Part shown: in pieces, positions 16,627 through 25,101 of the stretch
Layout: each line of letters opens with the position of its first letter
Numbering within the stretch: position 1 is the first letter of the stretch
Notes under the pieces: generated by a model
Seen by the model: the letters and a program-made list of their open reading frames with translations, nothing else
Database searches by the model: none
Told to the model about the DNA's origin: nothing
From: Streptomyces sp. CB00316
Lineage (GTDB): Bacteria; Actinomycetota; Actinomycetes; Streptomycetales; Streptomycetaceae
NCBI RefSeq assembly: GCF_001905595.1
Contig: NZ_LIXI01000002.1
Span: 62,001-126,000, forward strand
Direction of reading: 5' to 3'
DNA: 64,000 nucleotides
Program-made: the position numbers and the translations under genes

Positions 16627-18753
16627 TCAGTTCTCCGCGAGGGTGCTGCTGACCCGGGTGGAGCCGCCGCGCTCGTCCAGGGCGCGGGTGAACTCCTCCA
16701 GCGCCTCCAGGAGCAGCGCGGCGCCCCGGCGCACCACCGGGTCGCCGACCGGCGTCGTACCGTCCTCCGTCGGCGTCGGCACATCCCAGTGGGCCACCGC
16801 GTCCACCACCGGCTGCCAGTCGGGCAGCCGCCGCTCCCGTACCGCCTTGGCGCCCTTCTCGGTGGCCCGGCGCAACGCCTCGGCCAGCTGGGCGGCGCCC
16901 GGCACCGGGTCGGCCGACCGGGCCGGAAGGTGGGCCTCCAGCACCATCGCGGACCGGCCGAGCTGGGCCAGGGCGTGCTGGGCGTCGGTGGCGGCGGCGC
17001 GGGAGATGCCCCGGTGGCGTACGGGTTCGTGCTGGGCGGTCGCCAGCGCCTCCTGCCAGGCGACCCTGGCCTCGCGGGTCGCCACCAGGGCGTCCCGTAC
17101 CTCCTCCGGGTCGCGGTGGGCCGGATCGGCGTACCGGTCGACCACCGTCGCCGCGTACCGCCCGTCCGCCACCAGCCACTCGGCCAGCCGGTTGCGCAGC
17201 CGCGGGGTCTCCCAGGCCGGGTAGAGCGCGTACGAGATCATCGCGAGGAGTCCGCCGACCAGCGTGAGCACGATGCGTTCGGTGACGGTCTGGGACCAGT
17301 CGTCGCCCGCCATGCCGAGCAGGAAGACGACATAGCCGGAGACACAGACCTGGCCGACCGCGTAGCCGGTCCGCATCAGCAGGTACATCAGCCCGGCGCA
17401 GACCACCGCCAGGAGCGCGGAGAGCCGGGCGTCGGGGTGGGCGGTCTGGACGATGGCGGTGGCGAGGCCGATGCCGACCAGGGTGCCGCAGAAGCGGGCG
17501 ACGGAGCGGCCATATGTCTGCGAGAACTCCGGGCGCATCACCATGACGGCGGTCATCGGCGCCCAGTAGCCGTGCCCGAGCGGCAGGGCGGCGCCCACGA
17601 AGTATCCCACCACGGCGACCACCGCGACCCGGATCGCGTGGCGCAGGATCGGGGAGCCCGGGTGCAGCTCCCGGCGCATCGCCTTCAGCACGACCGGCAC
17701 GAGACGCAGCAGGGTGGGGCGGTGGCGGGTGTCGGGGGCGAGGTTCTCGGGCAGGCCGCTCTCGGTGCCCGTGCCCTCCGCGATCTCCAGGACGTCGTCC
17801 AGCAGGGCGGCGAGGCGGTCGGCGGCGCGGAGGGCGGGGCCGACGAGGATCACGTCGTTGTCGGGGGTCTTGAGGACGCCGAGGTCGGTGGCGGAGAGGT
17901 GGACGGGCTCCCCGTACCGCACGGCACGTGCGGCGGCGTCGAGCACGGACCCGGCGGCGCCGAGCAGCTCGTTCACCCAGGCCCGCTCCAGGCCTTCGCC
18001 GGGCACGCCCATCGCCGGGTCGGCCAGCGAGGCGAGGACCGGACGCAGCCGTTCCGCGACGCCCCGGGCGCCCTGGAGCTCGGCTGGACGGCGGCGGGCC
18101 TGGCGCGGGGTGACGGCGGCGGCGCTGCGGGCGGTCATCAGCGGCAGCGGGTCGAAGGGAGCGACCGGATCGTGGCGCAGGCGCCGGGCGTAGTCGGCCT
18201 CGGCCGCCAGCGCGTCGGCGAGCGCGTCGCGCTGGGCGCCCCATCTCCGTACCGGGAACAGGACGATCAGGGCCGCCTGGACCACCCCGCCGACCAGGAT
18301 CATCCCGGCGTGGACGGCGGCGTCCGCGACGGAGGTCGGCAGGGTGATCGTCACCAGCATGATCGCGACGTTGGACGAGGCGATGATCCCGCCCGTGGGA
18401 CCCGCCGACCAGGCCAGACCGGCGAGGAACGTCCAGGCCCCGAGCAGGCAGAGGAAGAGCACGGGATGCGAGGCGGTGACGTAGCCGAGGAACGTCGACA
18501 CGGCGAGGCTGGCGCCGGAGACGAGGGCGAGCACGGGGCGCGGGCGCCAGCTGCGCTGGAAGGTGGCGATGGCGGCCTGGAAGGCGCCGAACGCCGAGCT
18601 CGCCGCGATCTCGGGCCCGAAGAGCACGAGGCTCGTACCGACGACGAGAGCGAGTCCGGCCGCCCCGCGGAAGGCGATGAGCGGTTCGAGTCTCTGCCGC
18701 TCGATCTCCAGCCCCGAGCGGGCGGTCTCCTTCAGCGCCCGGAGCCAGCTCAT
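16627..18753 (-). CDS. FUSC family integral membrane protein
   Basis: Large membrane protein of 708 aa with two clusters of transmembrane helices (about residues 25-170 and 365-500), each about six helices, separated by a soluble domain and followed by a C-terminal helical domain. This is the layout of the fusaric-acid-resistance/YccS-like family, putative exporters of aromatic acids. The repeated GxxLxxxxGYxxG-like patterns around HGYWAPMTAVMVMRPEFSQ are typical. The substrate is unknown. Convergent with the lipoprotein gene, 12 nt apart. Confidence 0.88.
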   Translation of the reverse strand: MSWLRALKETARSGLEIERQRLEPLIAFRGAAGLALVVGTSLVLFGPEIAASSAFGAFQAAIATFQRSWRPRPVLALVSGASLAVSTFLGYVTASHPVLFLCLLGAWTFLAGLAWSAGPTGGIIASSNVAIMLVTITLPTSVADAAVHAGMILVGGVVQAALIVLFPVRRWGAQRDALADALAAEADYARRLRHDPVAPFDPLPLMTARSAAAVTPRQARRRPAELQGARGVAERLRPVLASLADPAMGVPGEGLERAWVNELLGAAGSVLDAAARAVRYGEPVHLSATDLGVLKTPDNDVILVGPALRAADRLAALLDDVLEIAEGTGTESGLPENLAPDTRHRPTLLRLVPVVLKAMRRELHPGSPILRHAIRVAVVAVVGYFVGAALPLGHGYWAPMTAVMVMRPEFSQTYGRSVARFCGTLVGIGLATAIVQTAHPDARLSALLAVVCAGLMYLLMRTGYAVGQVCVSGYVVFLLGMAGDDWSQTVTERIVLTLVGGLLAMISYALYPAWETPRLRNRLAEWLVADGRYAATVVDRYADPAHRDPEEVRDALVATREARVAWQEALATAQHEPVRHRGISRAAATDAQHALAQLGRSAMVLEAHLPARSADPVPGAAQLAEALRRATEKGAKAVRERRLPDWQPVVDAVAHWDVPTPTEDGTTPVGDPVVRRGAALLLEALEEFTRALDERGGSTRVSSTLAEN

Positions 18754-18791
18754 GGGCCGAGCCTATAGCCCCCAATACGGACGAGTCGGGC

Positions 18792-19997
18792 TTACGCCAT
18801 GATTTCGCCATCACGTCCACGGGGCGTGTCGCCGCTCCTGGAACCCATACGGGCCCGGTCGGCGGCCTCGGTGCCGTGGTTCCAGCCGTCCAGGTCGGTG
18901 GCGCCGCGGACGCGGGTGGTGGTGGTCCGGGGGAACATCCGCTCGGCGGTCTCCGTGACGGCGACGTCCCGGGCGGCGAGGACGGGGAGCAGGCCGCCGG
19001 TTCCCTTGCGGGTGTCGGTCCCGGTGGCGGTGTCCGTGTCGGCCGCCGTCGCCGTGGCCCGTTCGGTGGTGTCGGCGAGCCGGGAGCCCAGCCGCTGCGC
19101 GTACGCCATCAGGAACGACTGCCGGAAGGTCTTGGTCCGCTTACGGCCGGAGGCCCGCTGCCCGGCCTCCGCCCGGGTCATCGCGGCCGTGCCCTGCACG
19201 AGCAGCGAGGTGAACAGCAGCTCGACGGCCTCCAGGTCCGGCTCGAAGCCGACGACCGTGCTGAAACCGAGGTCGCCGTTCCACACGGCCTGGCAGCGGT
19301 TGGCGGAGGCGACGGCGTCGAGCAGGATCGCCTTCGCGCTCTCGTACGGCGGCTCCACCCCGATCCGGCAGGCGCCGGGGGTCTCGGTGCTCTGCGTACG
19401 GGCCGCGATGAGGGCCTCGTCGATGCTGTGCCGGGCCATCAGCTCCTGCGCCTTGCCGGTCAGCGCCTCGGCCTCCTCCGGGAAGCCGGTCGCCTCCGCC
19501 TTCGCCAGCAGCGCCCGGATCCGGGTGAGCATGCGGGGCTCGTCGGGGGCGGGCGGCCGGTGGAGGTGGTCGGCGGCGGTGCCGGGCGCCGGGCCGACGG
19601 GCTCGATCGCGGGGAGCCGCAGCAGCAGCCGGTACAGCTCCAGGAGGTCGCAGGCGTAGCTGAAGCGGTCGGGCTTGTTGCGCGGTACGGGTCCGGGCAG
19701 CTCGGCGAGCTGGGCGCGCCAGCGGGACGGCAGCTCGGCATACCGGGCGGTCTCGGCGGCGATCAGCGTGGCCGCCAGCGCAGCCCGCCGCTCGTCCAGC
19801 TCCAACCGGACGAACCGGACCAGATCGGCGGGGTGCCAGCCCCTCCCCCAGGCCCGCGTCACGAACTCCTCGCCGCGCCGGTGCAGCGCGTCGTCCGCGT
19901 CGGGGGCGGCGGCGAGCAGGGAGGCGCCGGTGTCCAGGGCCGCGTCGCCCTCCGCGTACAGCGCCGCCGCGCATGCCTGGTCGATCACCGGTTCCAT
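18792..19997 (-). CDS. DUF2786 domain protein
   Basis: Cytoplasmic protein of 401 aa. The DUF2786 core is MLTRIRALLAKAEATGFPEE (about residues 155-195), continuing through AEALTGKAQELMARHSID; this domain resembles the N-terminus of zincin-like metallopeptidase-associated proteins, with no defined function. A helical N-terminal half is specific to actinobacteria. The C-terminal about 80 residues are low complexity (Thr/Ala/Asp repeats) and then basic. ATG 19997 begins the conserved MEPVIDQAC; an upstream in-frame extension has no ribosome site. Confidence 0.85.
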   Translation of the reverse strand: MEPVIDQACAAALYAEGDAALDTGASLLAAAPDADDALHRRGEEFVTRAWGRGWHPADLVRFVRLELDERRAALAATLIAAETARYAELPSRWRAQLAELPGPVPRNKPDRFSYACDLLELYRLLLRLPAIEPVGPAPGTAADHLHRPPAPDEPRMLTRIRALLAKAEATGFPEEAEALTGKAQELMARHSIDEALIAARTQSTETPGACRIGVEPPYESAKAILLDAVASANRCQAVWNGDLGFSTVVGFEPDLEAVELLFTSLLVQGTAAMTRAEAGQRASGRKRTKTFRQSFLMAYAQRLGSRLADTTERATATAADTDTATGTDTRKGTGGLLPVLAARDVAVTETAERMFPRTTTTRVRGATDLDGWNHGTEAADRARMGSRSGDTPRGRDGEIMA

Positions 19998-20149
19998 CCG
20001 ACCAGGGTAGGCGGGGTGCCGGGGTGACCTTCCGGGGGCGGCCACGACGGTGACCGTCCGGGGGCGGGCTGCCGTTCCGGGGTGGGCTCCCGTTCCGGCG
20101 CGGGCAGCCGTTCCGGGGTGGTGTCAGTGGTGGGTGCCAGACTCGCACC

Positions 20150-21817
20150 ATGACCGAACGGTGGGCGGTGGCGGCGGCCGACGGGGGCGGGGCGCTGCTC
20201 GTGCCGCTGGAGCGGGACGGCACACCCGCCGGACCGGTCCTGGCCGAGCCCGATCTCGTCGAGGCCGTCCGCTCCCGGCCCGAGGTGGCCCGCTGGGTGT
20301 GGCGGTCCACCGCCGAGCTCTACCCCCGGCTGCTCGCCGCCGGGGTCCGCGTCGAGCGGTGTTACGACATCGAGTGCGCGGAGTTCCTGCTGCTCGGGCA
20401 CGCGGGGCGGCTCGGTGAGCCCCGGTCAGCGGCCGCCGCGCTGGCCCGGCTGGAGAACGCGCCCGTGCCGCCGGACCCGCCCGCCCGGTCCGCCGAACCT
20501 GGCTCCCAGTCCTCCCTCTTCGAGCCGCCCTCCGGACCCGGGGTCCCCTTCGAGGGGCTGCTGCGGGTCTACGCGGACCAGGTGCGCCGCCACGACACAG
20601 CCGAGCACCCGGACCGGATGCGGCTGCTGACCGCCTCGGAGTCGGCGGGGATGCTCGTCGCGGCCGAGATGCACCGATCGGGGCTGCCCTGGCGGGCCGA
20701 TGTGCACCGGGACGTGCTGCGCGGATTGCTGGGCGAGCGGTACGCGGGCGGGGGCGAGCCCCGCCGGCTCGCCGAGCTGGCGGACGAGGTGTCGGCGGCC
20801 TTCGGCAGAAGGGTCCGCCCCGATCTGCCCGCAGATGTGGTGAAGGCCTTCGCGCAGGCCGGGATCGTGGTGAAGTCGACCCGGCGGTGGGAGCTGGCGG
20901 AGCTGGACCACCCGGCGGTCGAACCGCTGATCGCGTACAAGAAGCTCTACCGGATCTGGACGGCTCACGGCTGGAGCTGGCTCCAGGACTGGGTGCGCGA
21001 GGGCCGTTTCCGCCCGGAGTACCAGCCGGGCGGCACGGTCAGCGGCCGCTGGACGACCAACGGCGGCGGGGCCCTCCAGATCCCCAAGGTCATCCGGCAG
21101 GCCGTCGTCGCCGACGAGGGCTGGCGCCTGGTCGTCGCGGACGCCGACCAGATGGAGCCGCGGGTGCTGGCCGCGATCTCCCGCGACCGGGGCCTGATGG
21201 AGGTGGCCGGTCATGACGGCGACCTCTACAAGGCCCTGTCCGACCGGGCGTTCCACGGCGACCGCGAGCACGCCAAGCTGGCGCTGCTCGGCGCGATCTA
21301 CGGCCAGACCTCCGGGGACGGGCTGAAGAACCTGGCCGCCCTGCGCCGCCGCTTCCCCCTCGCCGTCGCCTATGTCGACGATGCGGCGCGGTCGGGCGAG
21401 GAGGGGCGGACGGTCCGGACCTGGCTGGGCCGCACCAGCCCGCCGGTCGCAGTGGCGGGCCAGGACGAGGAGGCGGGCATCCCCCAGGAGGGCGGCGAGG
21501 CCGTCTCCGACGGAGGTCTGGCCCGGGCCCGCGGCCGCTTCACCCGCAACTTCGTGGTCCAGGGCAGCGCCGCCGACTGGGCGCTGCTCCTCCTGGCCGG
21601 ACTGCGCCGCACCCTCCACGAACAGGGGCTCCGGGCCGAGCTGGTCTTCTTCCAGCACGACGAGGTGATCGTGCACTGCCCGGCCGAGGAGACCGACGCC
21701 GTGACCGAGGCGATCCGGGCGGCCGGCGAGCTGGCCGGACGGATCGCCTTCGGGGAGACCCCGGTGCGGTTCCCGTTCACCACGGCGGTCGTGGAGCGGT
21801 ACTCCGACGCGAAGTGA
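20150..21817 (+). CDS. Family-A DNA polymerase (exonuclease-like domain plus polymerase)
   Basis: Polymerase of 555 aa, shorter than PolI and without a 5'-3' exonuclease domain. Polymerase motif A is DADQMEPRVLA, motif B REHAKLALLGAIYGQ, and motif C QHDEVIVH, all with catalytic residues intact (Asp of motif A, Lys/Tyr of B, Asp of C). The N-terminal about 200 residues hold a degenerate 3'-5' exonuclease-like region (YDIECAEFLLLGH) in which the usual catalytic DxE is not evident. It corresponds to the second PolA-like enzyme that Streptomyces carry beside true PolI. A DNA repair or end-processing role is inferred. Confidence 0.92.
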   Translation: MTERWAVAAADGGGALLVPLERDGTPAGPVLAEPDLVEAVRSRPEVARWVWRSTAELYPRLLAAGVRVERCYDIECAEFLLLGHAGRLGEPRSAAAALARLENAPVPPDPPARSAEPGSQSSLFEPPSGPGVPFEGLLRVYADQVRRHDTAEHPDRMRLLTASESAGMLVAAEMHRSGLPWRADVHRDVLRGLLGERYAGGGEPRRLAELADEVSAAFGRRVRPDLPADVVKAFAQAGIVVKSTRRWELAELDHPAVEPLIAYKKLYRIWTAHGWSWLQDWVREGRFRPEYQPGGTVSGRWTTNGGGALQIPKVIRQAVVADEGWRLVVADADQMEPRVLAAISRDRGLMEVAGHDGDLYKALSDRAFHGDREHAKLALLGAIYGQTSGDGLKNLAALRRRFPLAVAYVDDAARSGEEGRTVRTWLGRTSPPVAVAGQDEEAGIPQEGGEAVSDGGLARARGRFTRNFVVQGSAADWALLLLAGLRRTLHEQGLRAELVFFQHDEVIVHCPAEETDAVTEAIRAAGELAGRIAFGETPVRFPFTTAVVERYSDAK

Positions 21818-21876
21818 GCGGGGCCCGCCTCCGGAGTGCGGTCCCATCGAGCTCCCTGCTTCCGCCGGAACCGTCC

Positions 21877-23268
21877 CTACTTCTGCTGGAGCTTCAGCCA
21901 CTCCGGGCTGGTCGCCACCGCCGTGAGCTGCTCCATGGTGAGCGCAGGCTCCGGACGGGTCGCGGGCGTGGACTGCGCGCCGGAGTTGAAGGCGGAGACC
22001 ACCACCCGCAGACCGTCGGGCCGCATCGTGTCGGCCGTCCACCAGACGACCCCCGCGCCGCCCTTCTCCCCGGGCTGCTGGGAGGTGGCGAGCAGCGTCC
22101 CGTCGGGCAGCGTCGTCGCGTCGCCGTACAGAGCGTCGGCGACGCTCCGCATGTCGGGCTGCACGTTGATCTGCACCAGGGTCTTCCCCTGCCCGTCGTC
22201 GACGACGACGGAGGCGAACTCTCCCTCGCCGTCGATCCTCTCCCCCACCGTGAGGCCCTCGGGCAGCAGCCTCAGGAGGGTCGGCATCAGCAGCGCGTTG
22301 TCGAGCGGGGGCGCCTGCGACCCCTTCTCCCCCGGGCGCGACGGGTCCGGCGAACCCTGACCGGCCCGCGGGGTCTCCTGCCCGGGACGCGGGTTCTCCT
22401 GCCCGGCGCGGGGAGCGTCCTCGGCGGCGGGCGTCGGCTGCACGGTCGAGGAGGAGGCCCCGTCGGTGCCCACCGTGTCGGCCCCGCCCGTCAGCGCGGC
22501 CGCCAGCGGGCGCCACTCGTCGGCCCGCGCCAGATCCATGAGCCCCTTGTCGTCCAGGGCGGGGCCGGGACGGGTGGCCCCGGTCCCGCCGCCCGTCACC
22601 CGGTCGTAGGCGCGGGCGTCCACCGCGACGCCGCCGGCCGTGAAGAAGACGGCCCGCGCCGCGTCGGCCGAGCCGCCCGGGCCCGGCGCTCCAGCGGCCC
22701 TGGCCCCGGTGTCGAAGCAGACGGTGAGCCCGGAGTCGTACCCTTGCTCGCCGCTGACGATGCCGGGGGCCACGCCCGGTCGCTCCTCACAATCGGTGCC
22801 CTTGGCCGCATTGCTGCCCGGCGCGGGATACAGGAAGACCTGGACCGACCCCTTCCCCTTGCCGTCGTCGTAGACAGCGGACACCGAGGCGCGGTTCGGG
22901 CCCTTGTCGTCCCCGGTCAGCGTCCCCCGCGCCTCGCTGACCTTGCCCGGCGGGAGCAGTTCCTCCAGGACGGCGGCCAGCTTCTCCTCGGAGAGACCGC
23001 CCGGCAGGCTCACCGGAGCCGCCGGCCCGCCGCTCGCCACCTCCGTACCTCCTCCGGGGCCACCGCCCAGCAGTCCGGCCCCGAACGCTCCGCCTCCCCC
23101 GACGAGGGCCAGGGCCAGCACGCTGCCCGCCACAGCGGCGCTCCGGCGGCGCCGGAGCGAGCGGCGCCCCTGTTCCAGAGCGCCGTCGACCACGGCGGTG
23201 CGGGTGGTCAGTTCGAAGGTCTCCCCGGTCCGGCGGAGCTCCTCGCTGAGTTCGTCTTCAAAGGGCAT
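21877..23268 (-). CDS. Membrane-anchored protein, probable partner of the adjacent sigma factor
   Basis: Protein of 463 aa: a 38-residue cytoplasmic start (MPFEDELSEELRRTGETFEL), one transmembrane helix (about 43-65), then a large extracytoplasmic domain in two halves joined by a Pro/Gln/Glu repeat (APRAGQENPRPGQETPRAGQ). This is the architecture of an anti-sigma factor or sigma-linked sensor, but no zinc motif is visible. It lies directly downstream of a SigE-family sigma gene in the same direction, separated by a 12-bp repeat array. ATG 23268 follows GGTGG. Confidence 0.7.
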   Translation of the reverse strand: MPFEDELSEELRRTGETFELTTRTAVVDGALEQGRRSLRRRRSAAVAGSVLALALVGGGGAFGAGLLGGGPGGGTEVASGGPAAPVSLPGGLSEEKLAAVLEELLPPGKVSEARGTLTGDDKGPNRASVSAVYDDGKGKGSVQVFLYPAPGSNAAKGTDCEERPGVAPGIVSGEQGYDSGLTVCFDTGARAAGAPGPGGSADAARAVFFTAGGVAVDARAYDRVTGGGTGATRPGPALDDKGLMDLARADEWRPLAAALTGGADTVGTDGASSSTVQPTPAAEDAPRAGQENPRPGQETPRAGQGSPDPSRPGEKGSQAPPLDNALLMPTLLRLLPEGLTVGERIDGEGEFASVVVDDGQGKTLVQINVQPDMRSVADALYGDATTLPDGTLLATSQQPGEKGGAGVVWWTADTMRPDGLRVVVSAFNSGAQSTPATRPEPALTMEQLTAVATSPEWLKLQQK

Positions 23269-23300
23269 GGGAAACCACCACTTCTCGTTCTGAATGCCTG

Positions 23301-23348
23301 GCTGACTACACGGCTGGACACGCGACTGGACACACGGCTGAATACGCG
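23301..23348. repeat. 12-bp imperfect tandem repeat, four units
   Basis: Four consecutive 12-bp units of consensus GCTGGACACGCG (gctgactacacg, gctggacacgcg, actggacacacg, gctgaatacgcg) and a degenerate fifth lie between the sigma gene and its downstream partner, in their 127-bp gap. Confidence 0.8.
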
Positions 23349-23395
23349 GCTGGGTGAATCGGCCTGGACGCGGGAGCGGCAACGCGGATGCCCGG

Positions 23396-23905
23396 TCAGC
23401 GAGCGGCGAACTCCGCGATGCTGCCGCCCAGCTGGGCACGGAGCCGCCCGAGGGCTCGCACGCAGCGGGTCCGTACGGCAGCGGGGCTGACCTGGAGCGC
23501 GACGGCGGTCTCCTCGATGCTCCGGTCCTCCCAGTACCTGAGGACCACCACCGCACGGTCCTTCGGTGCCAGTTGGGCGAGCGCCCGGAGCAGCGTCATC
23601 CGCAGCGCCGGATCGTCGGGGTCGGTCCGGCTCTCCTCGGGCAGCTCGGCCAGCGGGCGTTCCGAGGCGGAGCGGCGGCGCCGATGGGTCAGGAATATCC
23701 GGACGAGCACGGTCTGCGCGTACGCCGCCGGGTTGTCGATCCGCCTGGCCCGGCCCCAGTGGACGTACATCCGGCCCAGCGTCTCCTGCACCAGATCCTC
23801 GGCAAGGTGAACGTCACCGCTGGTCAGCAGGCAGGCCGAGCGGTACAGATGGCTCGCCCGCCCGGCAGCGAACTCCTTGAACTCCTCGGCACGCGATGTC
23901 CTCAT
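23396..23905 (-). CDS. SigE-family (ECF-type) RNA polymerase sigma factor
   Basis: Sigma factor of 169 aa. Region 2 spans about residues 12-75 (FAAGRASHLYRSACLLTSGD, then LAEDLVQETLGRMYVHW) and region 4 about 105-160 (LAQLAPKDRAVVVLRYWEDR with the HTH around ETAVALQVSPAAVRTR). The length and absence of extra domains fit the actinobacterial SigE-family group. It is expected to be held inactive by the membrane protein encoded downstream. Start ATG 23905 opens the conserved MRTSRAEEFKEF. Confidence 0.92.
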   Translation of the reverse strand: MRTSRAEEFKEFAAGRASHLYRSACLLTSGDVHLAEDLVQETLGRMYVHWGRARRIDNPAAYAQTVLVRIFLTHRRRRSASERPLAELPEESRTDPDDPALRMTLLRALAQLAPKDRAVVVLRYWEDRSIEETAVALQVSPAAVRTRCVRALGRLRAQLGGSIAEFAAR

Positions 23906-24039
23906 GCCTTCCCCCGTCCATCGTCTTCCGACCTCCGTTCCGCCCCTTCATCTGATCGACGCGCCAGGTCCGGGCAAATGTTTCACCCGGCCGGCGACGA
24001 GTTCCCCGGCCCCATGGATCACGGGAGACCGCACGCGAA

Positions 24040-24077
24040 GCGCCCCGTTCACGCGCCGGACGGCGTGAACGGGGCGC
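24040..24077 (-). terminator. Hairpin terminator after the dioxygenase gene
   Basis: A perfect 15-bp stem (GCGCCCCGTTCACGC and its complement) with an 8-nt loop lies 33 nt beyond the dioxygenase stop on the minus strand. Confidence 0.75.
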
Positions 24078-24109
24078 GGGGCGGTGGTGCGCCTGCGCGG
24101 CTGCTGTGT

Positions 24110-24977
24110 CTACCCGCGTTCCCACAGCGCGGGGACGTTCGGCGGCTCCCAGCCCGTCATGGACCGGTGTGCCTGCCGGCAGCGGTAGGCGACCCCGCCG
24201 TAGGTGACGCGGTCTCCCGCGCTGTAGGAGGTTCCGGGTACCCAGGTGCCACCCGGCGGATCGGTCGGCGGATCGCTCGGGCCCGGTGTCTGGGCGACGT
24301 CCAGCACGAAGTCGAAGGTGCCCTGGCGCCCGTTGCCGACGCTGCGGACGTTCATCAGCAGCTCCGGGTCGAACAGGGCGTCGGTGTTGTTGCGCGGCTC
24401 CCCCGGGAAGTAGAGCTGCGTGGTGAGGATGCGGCCCCCGGGCGCCTGCGCCTTCACATGGATGTGGCGGGTGCGCCCCGGGTAGAGGCCCGGGGCGATC
24501 GTGGTGAGGCTGAACGCCCCGTCGGCACCGGTGAACTGGTGCCCCCGGAAGGCGTACTGGGCCATGTCGTAGGACCCGTTGGTGTCGGCCTGCCAGAAGT
24601 CCAGCAGGGCACCGGAGATGGGCCGGCAGGCCCGCCCGAAGACGTAGCCGCTCACGGTGAGCGGTACGCCCGGGGTGCCGGACGTCACCAGGCTGGTGCG
24701 CCGCGGGGAGTTGGGCTTGAAGTACGGCCCCTCCATCTGCGGCGGTGTCGTATCGTCGCCGTCGTCGCACTGCGGGGGTGGGTGCCAGGAGAGCACCCCC
24801 GTCCGATGAGGCGGCGTCCCGGGCGAGGGCGACGCCTCCTCCGGCGAGCAGAGGAGCCGCGCTCGCGACGATCGCGGCCTTCAGGAGGCCTTTGCGGCTG
24901 ATGCGCCGCGGATGGCCCGACGCATCGTCAGACGCCTGCGGATCATGAGGGGTTGTGTTGTCCATCTGTGGGGTCAT
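24110..24977 (-). pseudogene. Secreted intradiol ring-cleavage dioxygenase with carbohydrate-binding module, split by a one-base frameshift
   Basis: The N-terminal part is a Tat signal (RRISRKGLLKAAIVASAAPL) in one frame. The enzyme (MEGPYFKPNSPRR onward) continues in another. Removing one C from the run of five at 24,796-24,800 (plus strand) joins them as SSDGVLSWHPPPQCDDGDDT. The catalytic segment has the iron ligands of intradiol dioxygenases: Tyr in the GSYD/QYAFRG region, then LYPGRTRHIHVKA with Tyr and two His. The last about 45 residues (GTWVPGTSYSAGDRVTYGG) form a chitin/cellulose-binding type 5/12 module. Related secreted fusions in biomass-degrading Streptomyces cleave catechols released from lignin. 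It could be a true pseudogene or a sequencing slip in a homopolymer. Confidence 0.85.
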
Positions 24978-25056
24978 GACAATCTCCTCGAAGTCCTCGG
25001 TGCGGGGAGGCGGAGAGGTTCAGGAGGTTCGGTGACGCCGGTGGCCGATGGAGCAG

Positions 25057-25081
25057 GGCCCGCGGGACAGGCCCGCGGGCC
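25057..25081 (-). terminator. Hairpin after the streptogrisin gene
   Basis: A 10-bp stem GGCCCGCGGG/CCCGCGGGCC with a 5-nt loop lies 21 nt past the protease stop on the minus strand. Confidence 0.65.
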
Positions 25082-25101
25082 ACGGGCGGTCGGGGCGGCG
25101 G

